NCBI RefSeq assembly: GCF_900637205.1
Contig: NZ_LR134355.1
Span: forward strand, 5,022,001-5,086,000
Reading direction: 5' to 3'
From: Mycolicibacterium chitae
GTDB lineage: Bacteria; Actinomycetota; Actinomycetes; Mycobacteriales; Mycobacteriaceae
Length of the DNA: 64,000 nucleotides
Numbering within the stretch: position 1 is the first letter of the stretch; every line of letters starts with the position of its first letter. Below, one piece after another: positions 34,055 through 42,960 of the stretch. The notes below the pieces were generated by a model. The model searched no databases. It was given only the letters and a program-made list of their open reading frames with translations, and was not told where the DNA came from. The position numbers were made by a program, and so were the translations under genes.

Positions 34055-34062
34055 AGTACACT
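34055..34062. promoter_or_regulatory. Recurring promoter motif, copy 2 (AGTACACT)
   Basis: AGTACACT lies between the divergent P450 operon and the enoyl-CoA hydratase at 34070. TACACT inside it is a good -10 exactly 7 nt before that ATG, so the hydratase mRNA may be leaderless. Confidence 0.5.
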
Positions 34063-34069
34063 GATTTCC

Positions 34070-34903
34070 ATGATTCCCGCTACCCCCCGCGACGAACTGG
34101 ACCCCGAACCCCCGGGCATCGGCTCGTTGGAGGCCATCGAATTCGGCGTCGAGGACCACGTCGCCACCATCACTTTGAACCGGCCGGACGCCCTGAACGC
34201 CATTTCGGGCCGAATGGCCGCCGAGTTGACCTGGGCCTGGGAGACGGTGCGCGACACCGACGACATCCACGTCGCGGTGCTGCGGGCCGTCGGCGACCGC
34301 GCGTTCTGCACCGGCGTCGACGTCAAGGGCGACGGCAGCTGGTTCTTCCGGAGCAACGTGTGGAACACCTTCGACCCGGGGATGCTGGTGTCCCCGAAGA
34401 TCCATCACCGCTGCTGGAAACCCGTGGTCACCGCGGTGCACGGGTTGGCCGCCGGCGGCGCCCAGTACCTGATCAACGAGTCCGACATCGTGATCTGCTC
34501 CGAGGACGCGGCGTTCTTCGACCCGCACGCCAACGGCAGCATCGTCTCCGCGCTGGAGCCGATCGGGATGCTGCACCGCGGCGTCCCGCTCGGGGAGGTG
34601 CTGCGCTGGGCGCTGATGGGCACCGAGGAACGCATCTCGGCGGAGACCGCGCTGCGCATCGGGCTGGTGTCGGAGGTGGTGGCCCGCGACGATCTGTGGG
34701 CCCGAGCAAACGACATCGCCGGCCAGATCGCGGCGCGCAACCCGCAAGCGATCCAGGGCACCATCCGCGCGATATGGGAATCTTTAGACATGACGCGTTC
34801 CACCGCGCTGCAGAACGGCATGGCCTACACCCACATCGGCAACCCCCCGCTGGCCGAGCGGCGGGCCGCGCCGCGCCGCAACGGGCGGCCGGCCTACCGG
34901 TGA
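34070..34903 (+). CDS. Enoyl-CoA hydratase/isomerase
   Basis: A 277-residue crotonase-fold protein. DRAFCTGVDVKG and HGLAAGGAQYLINESD form the two oxyanion-hole loops. EPIGMLHRGVPLGEVLR lies at the position of the active-site acids and is atypical, so the reaction may be isomerisation or hydrolysis rather than hydration. The ATG at 34070 lacks a ribosome-binding site but fits a leaderless start. The tandem GntR regulator begins 5 nt after its stop, so they form an operon. Confidence 0.87.
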   Translation: MIPATPRDELDPEPPGIGSLEAIEFGVEDHVATITLNRPDALNAISGRMAAELTWAWETVRDTDDIHVAVLRAVGDRAFCTGVDVKGDGSWFFRSNVWNTFDPGMLVSPKIHHRCWKPVVTAVHGLAAGGAQYLINESDIVICSEDAAFFDPHANGSIVSALEPIGMLHRGVPLGEVLRWALMGTEERISAETALRIGLVSEVVARDDLWARANDIAGQIAARNPQAIQGTIRAIWESLDMTRSTALQNGMAYTHIGNPPLAERRAAPRRNGRPAYR

Positions 34904-34907
34904 CGCA

Positions 34908-36356
34908 GTGAGTCAGGACATGATCGCGCCGCGAATCGATTCGCGGCAGGCCAAACTCGCCGGGCGGGCCGCCGAGCAGATCGTCGCCGACGTCATCGAG
35001 CTGGGCTGGCCCGTCGGGCAGGTCCTCGGCTCGGAGGCGGAACTGCTGGAACGGTACGGCGTGAGCCGGGCCGTCCTGCGCGAGGCGGTGCGCCTGGTGG
35101 AGCACCAGCGGGTGGCCCGCATGCGCCGGGGCACCGGCGGTGGCCTGGTGATCGACGAGCCCGACATCGACGCGGTCATCGGCCCCGCGATCATCTACCT
35201 GCTGCGGGTCGACGCCACGCTCGACCAGATCTTCGACACCCGCATCCTGCTCGAGGAACTGGCCGCCGAACTGGCCTCGCAGCGGGCCGGCGAGAGCGAT
35301 CTGGCCCTGCTGCGGCGGACGCTGGAACGCGAGGCGGCCGGCGAGGTCCCCGACTACCGCCTGCTGCATTCGCACGTCGCGGCGCTGACCGCCAACCCCG
35401 TGCTGGAACTGTTCGTCGAGACCTTCGCCCGGGTGAGCAACTTCTACTTCGCGGACCGCGCGGCGCTGCCCGAGTCGGTGGTCCGCGACGTCTGCCGGGC
35501 GCACGATGCCATCGCCAAGGCGATCCTGACCAACAATCCCGGCCTGGCGCGCGAACGGATGCGCCGCCACCTCGGCGCCGAGGCGGACTTCATCCGCGCC
35601 CAGCCCGACACCGTGCAGCGGCTGGACCCCGCCGTCGCGCTGGCCGGCTCGCTCGGCGACAAGCGCGGCGAGGCCCTGGCGCGTCAGCTGTTCACCGAGA
35701 TCATCAGCAGCGGCGCCGCCCCCGGCAACTTCGTGGGGTCCGAGACCGCGTTGATGGACAAACACCAGGCCAGTCGGGCCGTGGTCCGCGAGGCCATCCG
35801 GATCCTGGAGTACCACCAGATCGCGCTGACCCGGCGGGGTCCCGGCGGCGGCCTGTTCGTCGCCGAACCGGACAGCACCGCGCTCGCCGAGATCATCGCC
35901 ATCTACCTGCGGCGGCGCGGCGTCAAACTGCGCCACATCAGCGACCTGCGCACGGGCCTGGAGCTGGCGGTGACCGAGCGTGCGGCCGAGCAGCTGCGCG
36001 CCGCCCCGGCCGCCGAGCTCGAGGCGATGGCCGCGGACCTCACCCAGGCCCTGCGGGCCGAATCCGAACTGGGCTTCGCGCTGGCGTTCAGCCGCGGCGA
36101 GGATTTCCACTCGGTGCTCGGCGGCCTCACCGGCAACCCGGCTCTGCAGTTGTTACACCGGGTCACGATGCGGCTGGGCTGGCAGTTCTTCTCTCAGCTG
36201 GCCACCGCGAACCCGCGGGTCAACGCCATCTCGGAGCCGGCGGCCATCGAGCCGGCGCACCGCGACATCACCGAGGCGCTGCGCGCCGGTGACGCCGAGC
36301 TGGCCGTGATGCGGATGCGGGCGCACATGAACGCGACCGCGTCGCCGCCGACCTGA
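34908..36356 (+). CDS. Tandem GntR/FadR-type regulator (two wHTH-FCD units)
   Basis: A 482-residue protein that is two FadR-like regulators in one chain. Unit 1 has a winged helix at about residues 18-85 (ELLERYGVSRAVLREAVRLV, wing RRGTGGGLVI) and an FCD domain at about 95-235. Unit 2 has a winged helix at about 245-320 (LMDKHQASRAVVREAIRILE, wing RRGPGGGLFV) and FCD at about 330-478. Ordinary FadR-type proteins are about 230-265 residues and dimerise. Here the dimer appears covalently fused. GTG 34908 is used; ATG 34920 is possible. It is a strong candidate regulator of the surrounding catabolic operons, with an acyl-CoA or acid as effector. Confidence 0.88.
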   Translation: MSQDMIAPRIDSRQAKLAGRAAEQIVADVIELGWPVGQVLGSEAELLERYGVSRAVLREAVRLVEHQRVARMRRGTGGGLVIDEPDIDAVIGPAIIYLLRVDATLDQIFDTRILLEELAAELASQRAGESDLALLRRTLEREAAGEVPDYRLLHSHVAALTANPVLELFVETFARVSNFYFADRAALPESVVRDVCRAHDAIAKAILTNNPGLARERMRRHLGAEADFIRAQPDTVQRLDPAVALAGSLGDKRGEALARQLFTEIISSGAAPGNFVGSETALMDKHQASRAVVREAIRILEYHQIALTRRGPGGGLFVAEPDSTALAEIIAIYLRRRGVKLRHISDLRTGLELAVTERAAEQLRAAPAAELEAMAADLTQALRAESELGFALAFSRGEDFHSVLGGLTGNPALQLLHRVTMRLGWQFFSQLATANPRVNAISEPAAIEPAHRDITEALRAGDAELAVMRMRAHMNATASPPT

Positions 36357-36420
36357 GCGCCGCGCCGCCCTGCCGTCGAACCCTGCCGTCGAACCCGGGT
36401 CTTCCCAGATTCGATAGTTG

Positions 36421-36428
36421 AGGATACT
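36421..36428. promoter_or_regulatory. Recurring promoter motif, copy 3 (AGGATACT)
   Basis: AGGATACT lies 29 nt before the ATG of the FadD gene at 36457. It sits inside a wider GATAG...CTATC partial palindrome (36413-36436). Confidence 0.45.
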
Positions 36429-36456
36429 GTTCTATCTAATTGAATGAGGAGGGTGG

Positions 36457-38016
36457 ATGCAGCATCCGTGGGATCGACGCCTCGGGGTGTGGTGGATCGC
36501 CGAAGATCACCCGGAGGCCCCGGCCATCGTCGCGTCGCCGAGCGGTCGGACGCTGACCTTCGCCGAACTGACCGCCGCGGCCCACCGCGTGGCCAACGCG
36601 CTGCAGTCCCACGGCCTGCGCCCGGGCGACGTGGTCGCCTACGCCTTGCCCAACGACGTGGACGCGGTCATCTGGCAACTGGGCACCAGCGAGATCGGGT
36701 TGCGCTACCTGACGCTGAACACCGCGCTGTCCCCCGAGGAGTTCGCCGCCATCCTGGCCCATTCGGGTGCGGTGGCCCTGGTCGCGCACGCCGACTACCT
36801 CGACCGATTCACGGCCGCACCCACCGACATCGGGCTCGAGATCGTGGTGGGCGGGCCCGCCGCCGGATTCCTCACCGAGGCGGACTTCCTGGCCGCTGCG
36901 CCCACGACACCGCCGGCCGAGCGCACCCAGGGCGACGCCATCCGGTACTCCTCGGGCACCACCGGCAAGCCCAAGGGCATCGTGCGCCCGCTGGACGGGC
37001 GAGATCCGGGCGAGGCCGCCAACGCGCTGGCGGTCTTCGGGCGCGCATTCGACTTCCGCCCCTTCGACGGGGCCCACCTGGTGTCGACCGGTATGCACCA
37101 CGCCGGCTGCCAGAGCTTCTACCTGGGCGCCCTCAACGTCGGGCAGGCCCTGGCGATCCTCGGCAAGTTCGACCCGGAGCAGACCCTGGCGGCCATCGAG
37201 CGCCACCGCGTGACGTCGGCCTACATGGTGCCGACCCAGTTCGTCCGGATGCTCAAGCTGGACGCGGGAGTTCGCAACCGCTACGACCTGAGCAGCCTGC
37301 GGTCGGTGGTGCACTCCGCGGCGCCATGCCCGACCCAGGTCAAACAGGAAATGATGGATTGGTGGGGCCCGGTCATCTGGGAGACCTACGGCGGCACCGA
37401 GGGGCCCGCGACCGTCGCCAAACCGCACCGCTGGCTGGCCAAGCCCGGCACCGTGGGCCGCCCGATCCGGGGCGTGCGGGTGAAGATCCTCGACGACGAC
37501 GGTCACGAACTGGGCCCCGACCAGATCGGCGATGTCTACATCGAACGGACCGACGGGCAGAGCTTCGAGTACCGCAACGACGCCACGCTGACCGCCTCGG
37601 TGCACCGCGGCGCCGCCTTCACCATCGGCGACGTGGGGTATCTCGACGAGGACGGCTACCTGTTCATCTGCGACCGCGCCAAGGACATGATCATCAGCGG
37701 CGGGGTCAACATCTATCCGGCCGAGGTGGAAGGCGTGCTGGCCAGCCACCCCGCCATCGCCGATGTCGCGGTGATCGGCGTGCCCGACCCCGAATGGGGT
37801 GAACAGGTCAAGGCGGTCGTCGAGTTGCTCGACGGCACCGAACCTTCCGACGCGCTGGCCGACCAGATCATCGGCTACTGCCGGGACCGACTGGCGAGCT
37901 TCAAGTGTCCCCGGACCGTCGACTTCGATGCCGCCCTGCCGCGCACCGAGGCCGGCAAGTTGGTCAAACGCCAGATCCGCGACTCCTACTGGGCCGGCGC
38001 GGGCCGCCAGGTCTGA
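36457..38016 (+). CDS. Acyl-CoA synthetase (FadD-type)
   Basis: A 519-residue AMP-forming acyl-CoA ligase. Motifs are [40 protein letters not shown] and [10 protein letters not shown] with the catalytic Lys. It is a close paralog of 19232-20770, for example [20 protein letters not shown] against [20 protein letters not shown]. The ATG at 36457 follows a GAGGAGGG ribosome-binding site. It opens an operon with DUF35 and thiolase genes (gap 32 nt), and probably activates the acid whose CoA ester the thiolase cleaves. Confidence 0.92.
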   Translation: MQHPWDRRLGVWWIAEDHPEAPAIVASPSGRTLTFAELTAAAHRVANALQSHGLRPGDVVAYALPNDVDAVIWQLGTSEIGLRYLTLNTALSPEEFAAILAHSGAVALVAHADYLDRFTAAPTDIGLEIVVGGPAAGFLTEADFLAAAPTTPPAERTQGDAIRYSSGTTGKPKGIVRPLDGRDPGEAANALAVFGRAFDFRPFDGAHLVSTGMHHAGCQSFYLGALNVGQALAILGKFDPEQTLAAIERHRVTSAYMVPTQFVRMLKLDAGVRNRYDLSSLRSVVHSAAPCPTQVKQEMMDWWGPVIWETYGGTEGPATVAKPHRWLAKPGTVGRPIRGVRVKILDDDGHELGPDQIGDVYIERTDGQSFEYRNDATLTASVHRGAAFTIGDVGYLDEDGYLFICDRAKDMIISGGVNIYPAEVEGVLASHPAIADVAVIGVPDPEWGEQVKAVVELLDGTEPSDALADQIIGYCRDRLASFKCPRTVDFDAALPRTEAGKLVKRQIRDSYWAGAGRQV

Positions 38017-38048
38017 ACCCTTCACACAGGAAGGCAGCACTACCCGCC

Positions 38049-38474
38049 ATGAGCGACACCATCCCCATGCCCATCCCCATCGTCGGCTATCTGGAACTGG
38101 CCGACCCGCCCCATCTCAACGTCGCGGTCTGCACCAACTGCGCGGCCTACTACTTCGACCGCCGCGATGCGTGCGCGTCGTGCTTCGGCACCTCCTTCGC
38201 CACCAAGCCCGTGGCGACCACCGGCACGCTGGAGACCTTCACCGTGGTCGAGGTGGCCGCCCCCGGGGTGGCCGTCCCCTACGTCGCGGGCGTGGTCGAC
38301 TGCGACGGCATCTCGGTGCGGGCCAACATCGTCGACGTCGAGCCGAACACCGCCGGGGTCCGGTTCGGAATGCCCCTGCAACTGACCACCTTCGACATCG
38401 GCACCGACGACGAGGGCCGCACCGCGGTCGGGTTCGGATTCCGGCCGGTCGCTTCGGGAGAGGACGCGCGATGA
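38049..38474 (+). CDS. Zn-ribbon OB-fold (DUF35) partner protein
   Basis: A 141-residue protein. The zinc ribbon is CTNCAAYYFDRRDACASC (Cys pairs near residues 28-31 and 43-46), followed by an OB fold starting GTLETFTVVEVAAPG. It overlaps the thiolase start by 4 nt (ATGA), as expected for a subunit of the same complex. DUF35 proteins bind the acyl-CoA pantetheine end or close the active site of Ltp/thiolase partners. It is the second DUF35 in the window; the first pairs with an aldolase-type Ltp. Confidence 0.9.
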   Translation: MSDTIPMPIPIVGYLELADPPHLNVAVCTNCAAYYFDRRDACASCFGTSFATKPVATTGTLETFTVVEVAAPGVAVPYVAGVVDCDGISVRANIVDVEPNTAGVRFGMPLQLTTFDIGTDDEGRTAVGFGFRPVASGEDAR

Positions 38475-39676
38475 GCTCCGACGTTTGGATCCTTGGCATC
38501 GCCATGACGAAGTTCGGCAAGCGGCCCGACCGCGACGCGGTAGGACTCGGGGTCGACGCGGCCGGCGCCGCGCTCACCGACGCCGGGGTCAGCGTCGCCG
38601 ACATCGACATCTTCGCGGCGGGCAACCTGCTGGGCTCGCCGGGCTACGGGCAGGCCGTGCAGAAACAACTCGGGCAGACCGGGATCCCGGTGTTCAACGT
38701 CGCCAATGCGTGCGCCACCGGCGCCACCGCCCTGCGGACCGCGATGCTGGCCATCAAGGCCGGCGAGGCCGACCTCGGACTGGCGCTGGGCGCGGAAAAG
38801 CTGGCCGGCGCCGGCATGCTGGGCGCCGGCAACAAGGCCCGCGGCGACGCGAAGAGCTGGCAGCCCAGCGGTCGACTCGACGCGGTCACCACCCTGGAGG
38901 GGCAGATCGGTACCGATCTGATGCCCGGGGTGTTCGCCCAGATCGGCATGCAGTACCTGCATCGGCACGCCTACTCCGGCACACCGCTGGAGTTGTTCGC
39001 CCGGATCAGCGAGAAGAACCACTTCCATTCGACGTTGAATCCGTTGGCCGCCCACACCAAAGCGATGTCGGCCGAACAGATCATGAACGACGTCATGATC
39101 GCCTACCCGAACACCCGGCCGATGTGCTCGGCCAACTGCGACGGCGCCGCAGCCGCGGTCCTGGCCAGCGACGAACGCCTGCGGACGCTGTCCCCCGAGC
39201 AGCGCCGTCGCGCGGTGAAGGTCAGCGCGTCGGTGTTGACCACCGACCCGTGGGAACAGGCGTGCCAGGTGCTGCCCAACGTCAACACCGTCACCCGCAA
39301 CGCCGCCACCCAGGCCTACGAGGCCGCCGGCGTCGGTCCCGAGGATCTGGACCTGGTGGAACTGCACGACTGCTTCGCCACCGCGGAACTGGTGCACTAC
39401 GACAATCTCGGGCTGTGCGAGCCGGGCGGGGCGGTCGACTTCTTCGACAGCGGCGCCCCCTGGCGCGACGGTCGACTGCCGGTGAACGTCTCCGGCGGCC
39501 TGCAGTCGAAGGGCCACCCGATCGCGGCCACCGGTATCGCCAACGTCTGGGAGGTCTGCCAGCACCTGCGCGGTGAGGCCGGCGACCGCCAGATCGACGG
39601 CGCCCGAGTCGGTTTGGCCCATGTGATCGGGCTGGGGTCGACCTGCGGGATCCACATTCTCGAGAAGGCGGCCTGA
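38471..39676 (+). CDS. SCP-x-like thiolase / acetyl-CoA acetyltransferase
   Basis: A 401-residue thiolase of the lipid-transfer (SCP-x/Ltp) branch. NVANACATGATAL gives the nucleophile Cys81. ELHDCFATAELVHYDNLG supplies the His/Cys region and GGLQSKGHPIAATG the active-site His. Unlike the Ltp2-like protein at 25254-26423, the thiolytic residues are present, so cleavage of a 3-ketoacyl-CoA is likely. It is coupled to DUF35 by an ATGA overlap and follows FadD in one operon. Confidence 0.9.
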   Translation: MSSDVWILGIAMTKFGKRPDRDAVGLGVDAAGAALTDAGVSVADIDIFAAGNLLGSPGYGQAVQKQLGQTGIPVFNVANACATGATALRTAMLAIKAGEADLGLALGAEKLAGAGMLGAGNKARGDAKSWQPSGRLDAVTTLEGQIGTDLMPGVFAQIGMQYLHRHAYSGTPLELFARISEKNHFHSTLNPLAAHTKAMSAEQIMNDVMIAYPNTRPMCSANCDGAAAAVLASDERLRTLSPEQRRRAVKVSASVLTTDPWEQACQVLPNVNTVTRNAATQAYEAAGVGPEDLDLVELHDCFATAELVHYDNLGLCEPGGAVDFFDSGAPWRDGRLPVNVSGGLQSKGHPIAATGIANVWEVCQHLRGEAGDRQIDGARVGLAHVIGLGSTCGIHILEKAA

Positions 39677-39712
39677 GCCCCTTCCGCGATCCTCGCAACT
39701 AATCCCTAAATT

Positions 39713-39720
39713 AGTATCCT
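39713..39720. promoter_or_regulatory. Recurring promoter motif, copy 4 (AGTATCCT)
   Basis: AGTATCCT lies 19 nt before the ATG of the DUF7064-like gene. TATCCT within it is also a plausible -10 hexamer. Confidence 0.45.
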
Positions 39721-39738
39721 CTACGTTAGGATGGCGCA

Positions 39739-40851
39739 ATGGTGCGTGCAGCCCCGACCGGGCCGGCGTCCGCGGCGACGCAGATCAGCGCGGACCCCCC
39801 GTTCGAACCCGCCGACGACAATTTCCACCGGTCGCCGGACGACAATCCGTACTGGGCCGAGACCACGTGGTGGTCGTTCAACGTGCCGGAACGCAAGATC
39901 GGCGGCTGGTTGCACGCCCAGTTCAACACCAATCGCGGCACGGTGACGTGGCGGGTCTACGTCTGGGATCCCGCCGGCGCCGCCCAGCCCGACCTGCGCT
40001 ACTTCCGGATGGCCACCGACATCCCGGTCGACGATCCCACGCCAGACCTGCGGGACATCACCGTGCCCGGCGGCGGTTTCAGCGTCACGATGCTCCGGCC
40101 GCTGCGCGACTACGAGATCGCCTATGCCGACGACGCGTCGGACTTCGCCCTTCGGCTCAGGTTCGAGGGGGTGCACGATCCCCGCCGTTTCACCCCCGGC
40201 GAACCACCGTTCATGGAACACACGCACCTGGACCAGCTGGGGCGCGTGACCGGTGAGCTGAAGCTCGACGGGGAACGTATCCCGGTGGACTGCTACTCCA
40301 TTCGGGATCGCTCGTGGGCCCCGCGCGGTGGTCCCCGACCGCCGGACAAGGCCGCCAAGCCCGCCGATTCGGGGGCTCCCGCCCCCTCGCGGGTCCGTCA
40401 TCCCGGCGGCGCGCGGTGGCGCGAGATCGAGCGCGAACGGGGCCGCGGCCGCATCCAGTACATCTTCGGCCACTCCGGGCCCGACACCGGGTTCCTGGCG
40501 TTCGTGCGGGTCGCCGACGCCGATGCGGGGGGCTGGGCGCCGCTGAACCACGGCTGGCTGCTGCAGGACGGCCGCTTCGAACTGCTCGACAAGTCGACCA
40601 GCCGGATGAAGAACTACCGAGACCCCGACACCGGGTGGAGTTCCCACATGCAGGTCGAGCTCGTCGACGTGTGCGGACGCACCCTGACCGCCGAGGGGAT
40701 CGCGGTCAGCCACATCTGCGAGAGCGGCGGCGGGGCCACCGCGCTGATGCGCTGGGATCTCGGCGCCGAGATCGGGTGGGGCGAGGACCAAGACATCTGG
40801 CATCCAAAGCATTTCGCCCGAATGCGGGATGCCCTTCAAGCTGTGCGCTGA
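39739..40851 (+). CDS. DUF7064/7065-like (lipocalin/CrtC-type) protein
   Basis: A 370-residue protein with many Trp/Arg-rich beta strands (WAETTWWSFNVPERKIGGWL, DCYSIRDRSWAPRGG, SICESGGG-like HICESGGGATALMRWDLG). The pattern resembles DUF7064/7065 proteins related to hydroxyneurosporene-hydratase-type beta-barrels that bind isoprenoids. The central part (about 200-230) is a Pro/Lys-rich linker. No signal peptide. It precedes a CaiB-type CoA transferase by 29 nt. A role in hydrating or binding a hydrophobic intermediate is inferred only. Confidence 0.7.
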   Translation: MVRAAPTGPASAATQISADPPFEPADDNFHRSPDDNPYWAETTWWSFNVPERKIGGWLHAQFNTNRGTVTWRVYVWDPAGAAQPDLRYFRMATDIPVDDPTPDLRDITVPGGGFSVTMLRPLRDYEIAYADDASDFALRLRFEGVHDPRRFTPGEPPFMEHTHLDQLGRVTGELKLDGERIPVDCYSIRDRSWAPRGGPRPPDKAAKPADSGAPAPSRVRHPGGARWREIERERGRGRIQYIFGHSGPDTGFLAFVRVADADAGGWAPLNHGWLLQDGRFELLDKSTSRMKNYRDPDTGWSSHMQVELVDVCGRTLTAEGIAVSHICESGGGATALMRWDLGAEIGWGEDQDIWHPKHFARMRDALQAVR

Positions 40852-40880
40852 GCCGGCCACGACAAGAACAGGAGAACACA

Positions 40881-42089
40881 GTGAGCGGACCGTTCGACGG
40901 TATCCGAGTCATCGAGGTCGCGTCGTGGACCTTCGTGCCCGGGGCGGGTGCCATCATGGCCGACCTCGGCGCCGACGTCATCAAGGTCGAACCGCCCACC
41001 GGGGACCCGCAGCGGGCGCTGCGCAACGCGCTCAACGCCGACGATTCGACCCCCAATCCCTTTCTGCAGGTGCCCAACCGGGGCAAGCGCAGCATCACGC
41101 TGGACCTGCAGACTCCCGCCGGGCTGGACACCCTGCTGCGGCTGTCCAAGACTGCCGACGTCTTCCTGACCAGTTACCTGCCGAAGGTTCGGGCCAAGCT
41201 CGGTATCGACGCCGAGAACCTCCGCGCGGCCAACCCGCGACTGGTCTACGTGCGCGGCTCCGGGTGGGGACGCATCGGCCCCATGGCGGACGCGGGCGGT
41301 TTCGATTCGGCCGCGGCCTGGTCGGCCGCCGGGGTCCAGAACAAGCTGACCGCCCCGGGTGCGGCCGAACCGGCGGCCCAGCCGGCGGCGTTCTTCGACC
41401 TGCAGGGTTCGAGCGCCATCGCCGGCGCGGTGGCCATGGCGCTGTTCCGGCGGGAACGCAGCGGCGAGGGCGCGGAAGTGGACGTGTCGCTGCTGGGCAC
41501 CGGGATGTGGACGATGAGTCCCGACCTGGCCGCGGTCGCCGCCGGCTCGGGCGAACTGCCCCGCCAGTACCGCAACGAGGTCGCCAATCCGATCGTCAAC
41601 ACCTACCGCACCTCCGATGACCGGTGGATCAATCTCGTTTGCCTGCAATCGGATCGGTACTGGCCGGAGCTGTGCAAGGTCATCGACCGGCCGGAGCTGG
41701 CCGAGGACGAACGGTTCACCGACATCGGCGCTCGCTACGTCAACCGCGCGGCCTGCATCGCCGAACTGGACAAGACCTTCGGCGAACGCACCTTGGCGCA
41801 GTGGCGCACCGCCCTGGCCGGGTTCTCCGGCGTCTGGTCGGCGGCGGCCTCCTTCGAAGAGGTCTGCGCGCATCCGCAGGTGGCCGAGAACGGCTACCTG
41901 CCCGAGGTCGCCGGCGCCCAGGGCGCCCCCTTCCGCGTGGTGGCCCCGCCGTATCAGTTCGACAACGTCCCGTCCGCCCCGGCCGGCCCGGCCCCGGAAC
42001 TCGGCCAGCACACCGAGGAGGTCCTGCTGGACTGCGGCTGGGACTGGGACGAGATCAGCGCGCTGCGCGACGGCGGCGCGCTCGGGTGA
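40881..42089 (+). CDS. CaiB/BaiF family CoA transferase
   Basis: A 402-residue class III CoA transferase. GIRVIEVASWTFVPGAGAIM and DLGADVIKVEPPTGDPQR are the CoA-binding N-terminal motifs, and the catalytic Asp is plausibly in FFDLQGSSAIAG (about residue 174). SGEGAEVDVSLLGTG follows as usual. The GTG at 40881 is preceded by CAGGAGAA. It moves CoA between acids without ATP, or in some members acts as a racemase. It ends 8 nt from the convergent FadR gene. Confidence 0.9.
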   Translation: MSGPFDGIRVIEVASWTFVPGAGAIMADLGADVIKVEPPTGDPQRALRNALNADDSTPNPFLQVPNRGKRSITLDLQTPAGLDTLLRLSKTADVFLTSYLPKVRAKLGIDAENLRAANPRLVYVRGSGWGRIGPMADAGGFDSAAAWSAAGVQNKLTAPGAAEPAAQPAAFFDLQGSSAIAGAVAMALFRRERSGEGAEVDVSLLGTGMWTMSPDLAAVAAGSGELPRQYRNEVANPIVNTYRTSDDRWINLVCLQSDRYWPELCKVIDRPELAEDERFTDIGARYVNRAACIAELDKTFGERTLAQWRTALAGFSGVWSAAASFEEVCAHPQVAENGYLPEVAGAQGAPFRVVAPPYQFDNVPSAPAGPAPELGQHTEEVLLDCGWDWDEISALRDGGALG

Positions 42090-42097
42090 GAAAAATG

Positions 42098-42892
42098 TCA
42101 GGCGAACAGGTCGATCACGGACTCGCTGCCCAGCGTGCCCCAGAGCATCTTGCGGCCGGCGCGGTCCATGTGCTCCAGCCACAGCTTCCTGGCGCCGTCG
42201 GCATCGCGGGCCTCGATCAGATCGATCAGCTGCCGGAACGAGCGGATGGTGTTCTTGAACTGCTTCTCGATCACGGCGGTGTCGGTGGTGGAGGCGACCG
42301 CGCGTTCCATGTGGCGGGTGACGACCTCCCGCAGCACCGCCCCGATCAGCGCGACGGTGGTATTGCCGGCCCGCTCCAGGAGCAGGTCGTGGAAGCGGAA
42401 CGTGGCCGCCGACCATTCGCCGAGGTCGGCGCTGTCGGTCCCCTCGGCAACCAGCGCCGCCAATGCGTCGGCGGCGCCGGTGAGTTCGGCAATGTCCTCG
42501 GCCGCGGCGCGCCGCGCCAGCATCTCCGCGGCCGCCGGCTCGAACACCTTGCGCGCCTCGTACACGTCGGCCAACGTGGCCCCCGACATCTGCAGGAGCA
42601 GTCCGAAATCCCGTGCAGCGACAGATGTTCGGGGCGACGAGACCAGGACGCCGCCGCGCGATCCGCGGCGGACGATGATCAGCGATTCGCTCTCCAGGAT
42701 GCGGAACGCCTCGCGCAGGGTCGGCCGGGATACGCCGAATTGCTTGACCAGTTCGATCTCGGTGGGCAGGGCATCGCCCTCCTTGAGCACGCCCCGGACG
42801 ATCTGGCTGCGCAACTGATCCGCGATGAGTTCGGCCGTCTTCGGGGCCCGCACCAACTTCGATCCGTCACCCGTTCGCTTCACATCAGCCAT
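42098..42892 (-). CDS. FadR-type GntR regulator (FCD domain)
   Basis: A 264-residue GntR regulator. The winged helix is at about residues 17-85 (ELVKQFGVSRPTLREAFRIL, wing RRGSRGGVLV). The helical FCD effector domain spans about 105-245 (FEPAAAEMLARRAAAEDI, later TVALIGAVLREVVTRHMERA). It is divergent from an aldehyde dehydrogenase gene across 68 bp that contain a perfect inverted repeat, so it probably controls both. Conventional single-unit architecture contrasts with the tandem regulator at 34908. Confidence 0.9.
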   Translation of the reverse strand: MADVKRTGDGSKLVRAPKTAELIADQLRSQIVRGVLKEGDALPTEIELVKQFGVSRPTLREAFRILESESLIIVRRGSRGGVLVSSPRTSVAARDFGLLLQMSGATLADVYEARKVFEPAAAEMLARRAAAEDIAELTGAADALAALVAEGTDSADLGEWSAATFRFHDLLLERAGNTTVALIGAVLREVVTRHMERAVASTTDTAVIEKQFKNTIRSFRQLIDLIEARDADGARKLWLEHMDRAGRKMLWGTLGSESVIDLFA

Positions 42893-42911
42893 CAGCCATC
42901 CGTCCCTCAGC

Positions 42912-42933
42912 GCATCAATCGCCTAAATGATGC
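42912..42933. promoter_or_regulatory. Inverted repeat, candidate FadR-type operator
   Basis: GCATCA, a 10-nt spacer and TGATGC form a perfect 6-bp inverted repeat between the divergent regulator and aldehyde dehydrogenase genes. Confidence 0.4.
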
Positions 42934-42960
42934 CACTCAATGCGAATACTAGGAGACTCG

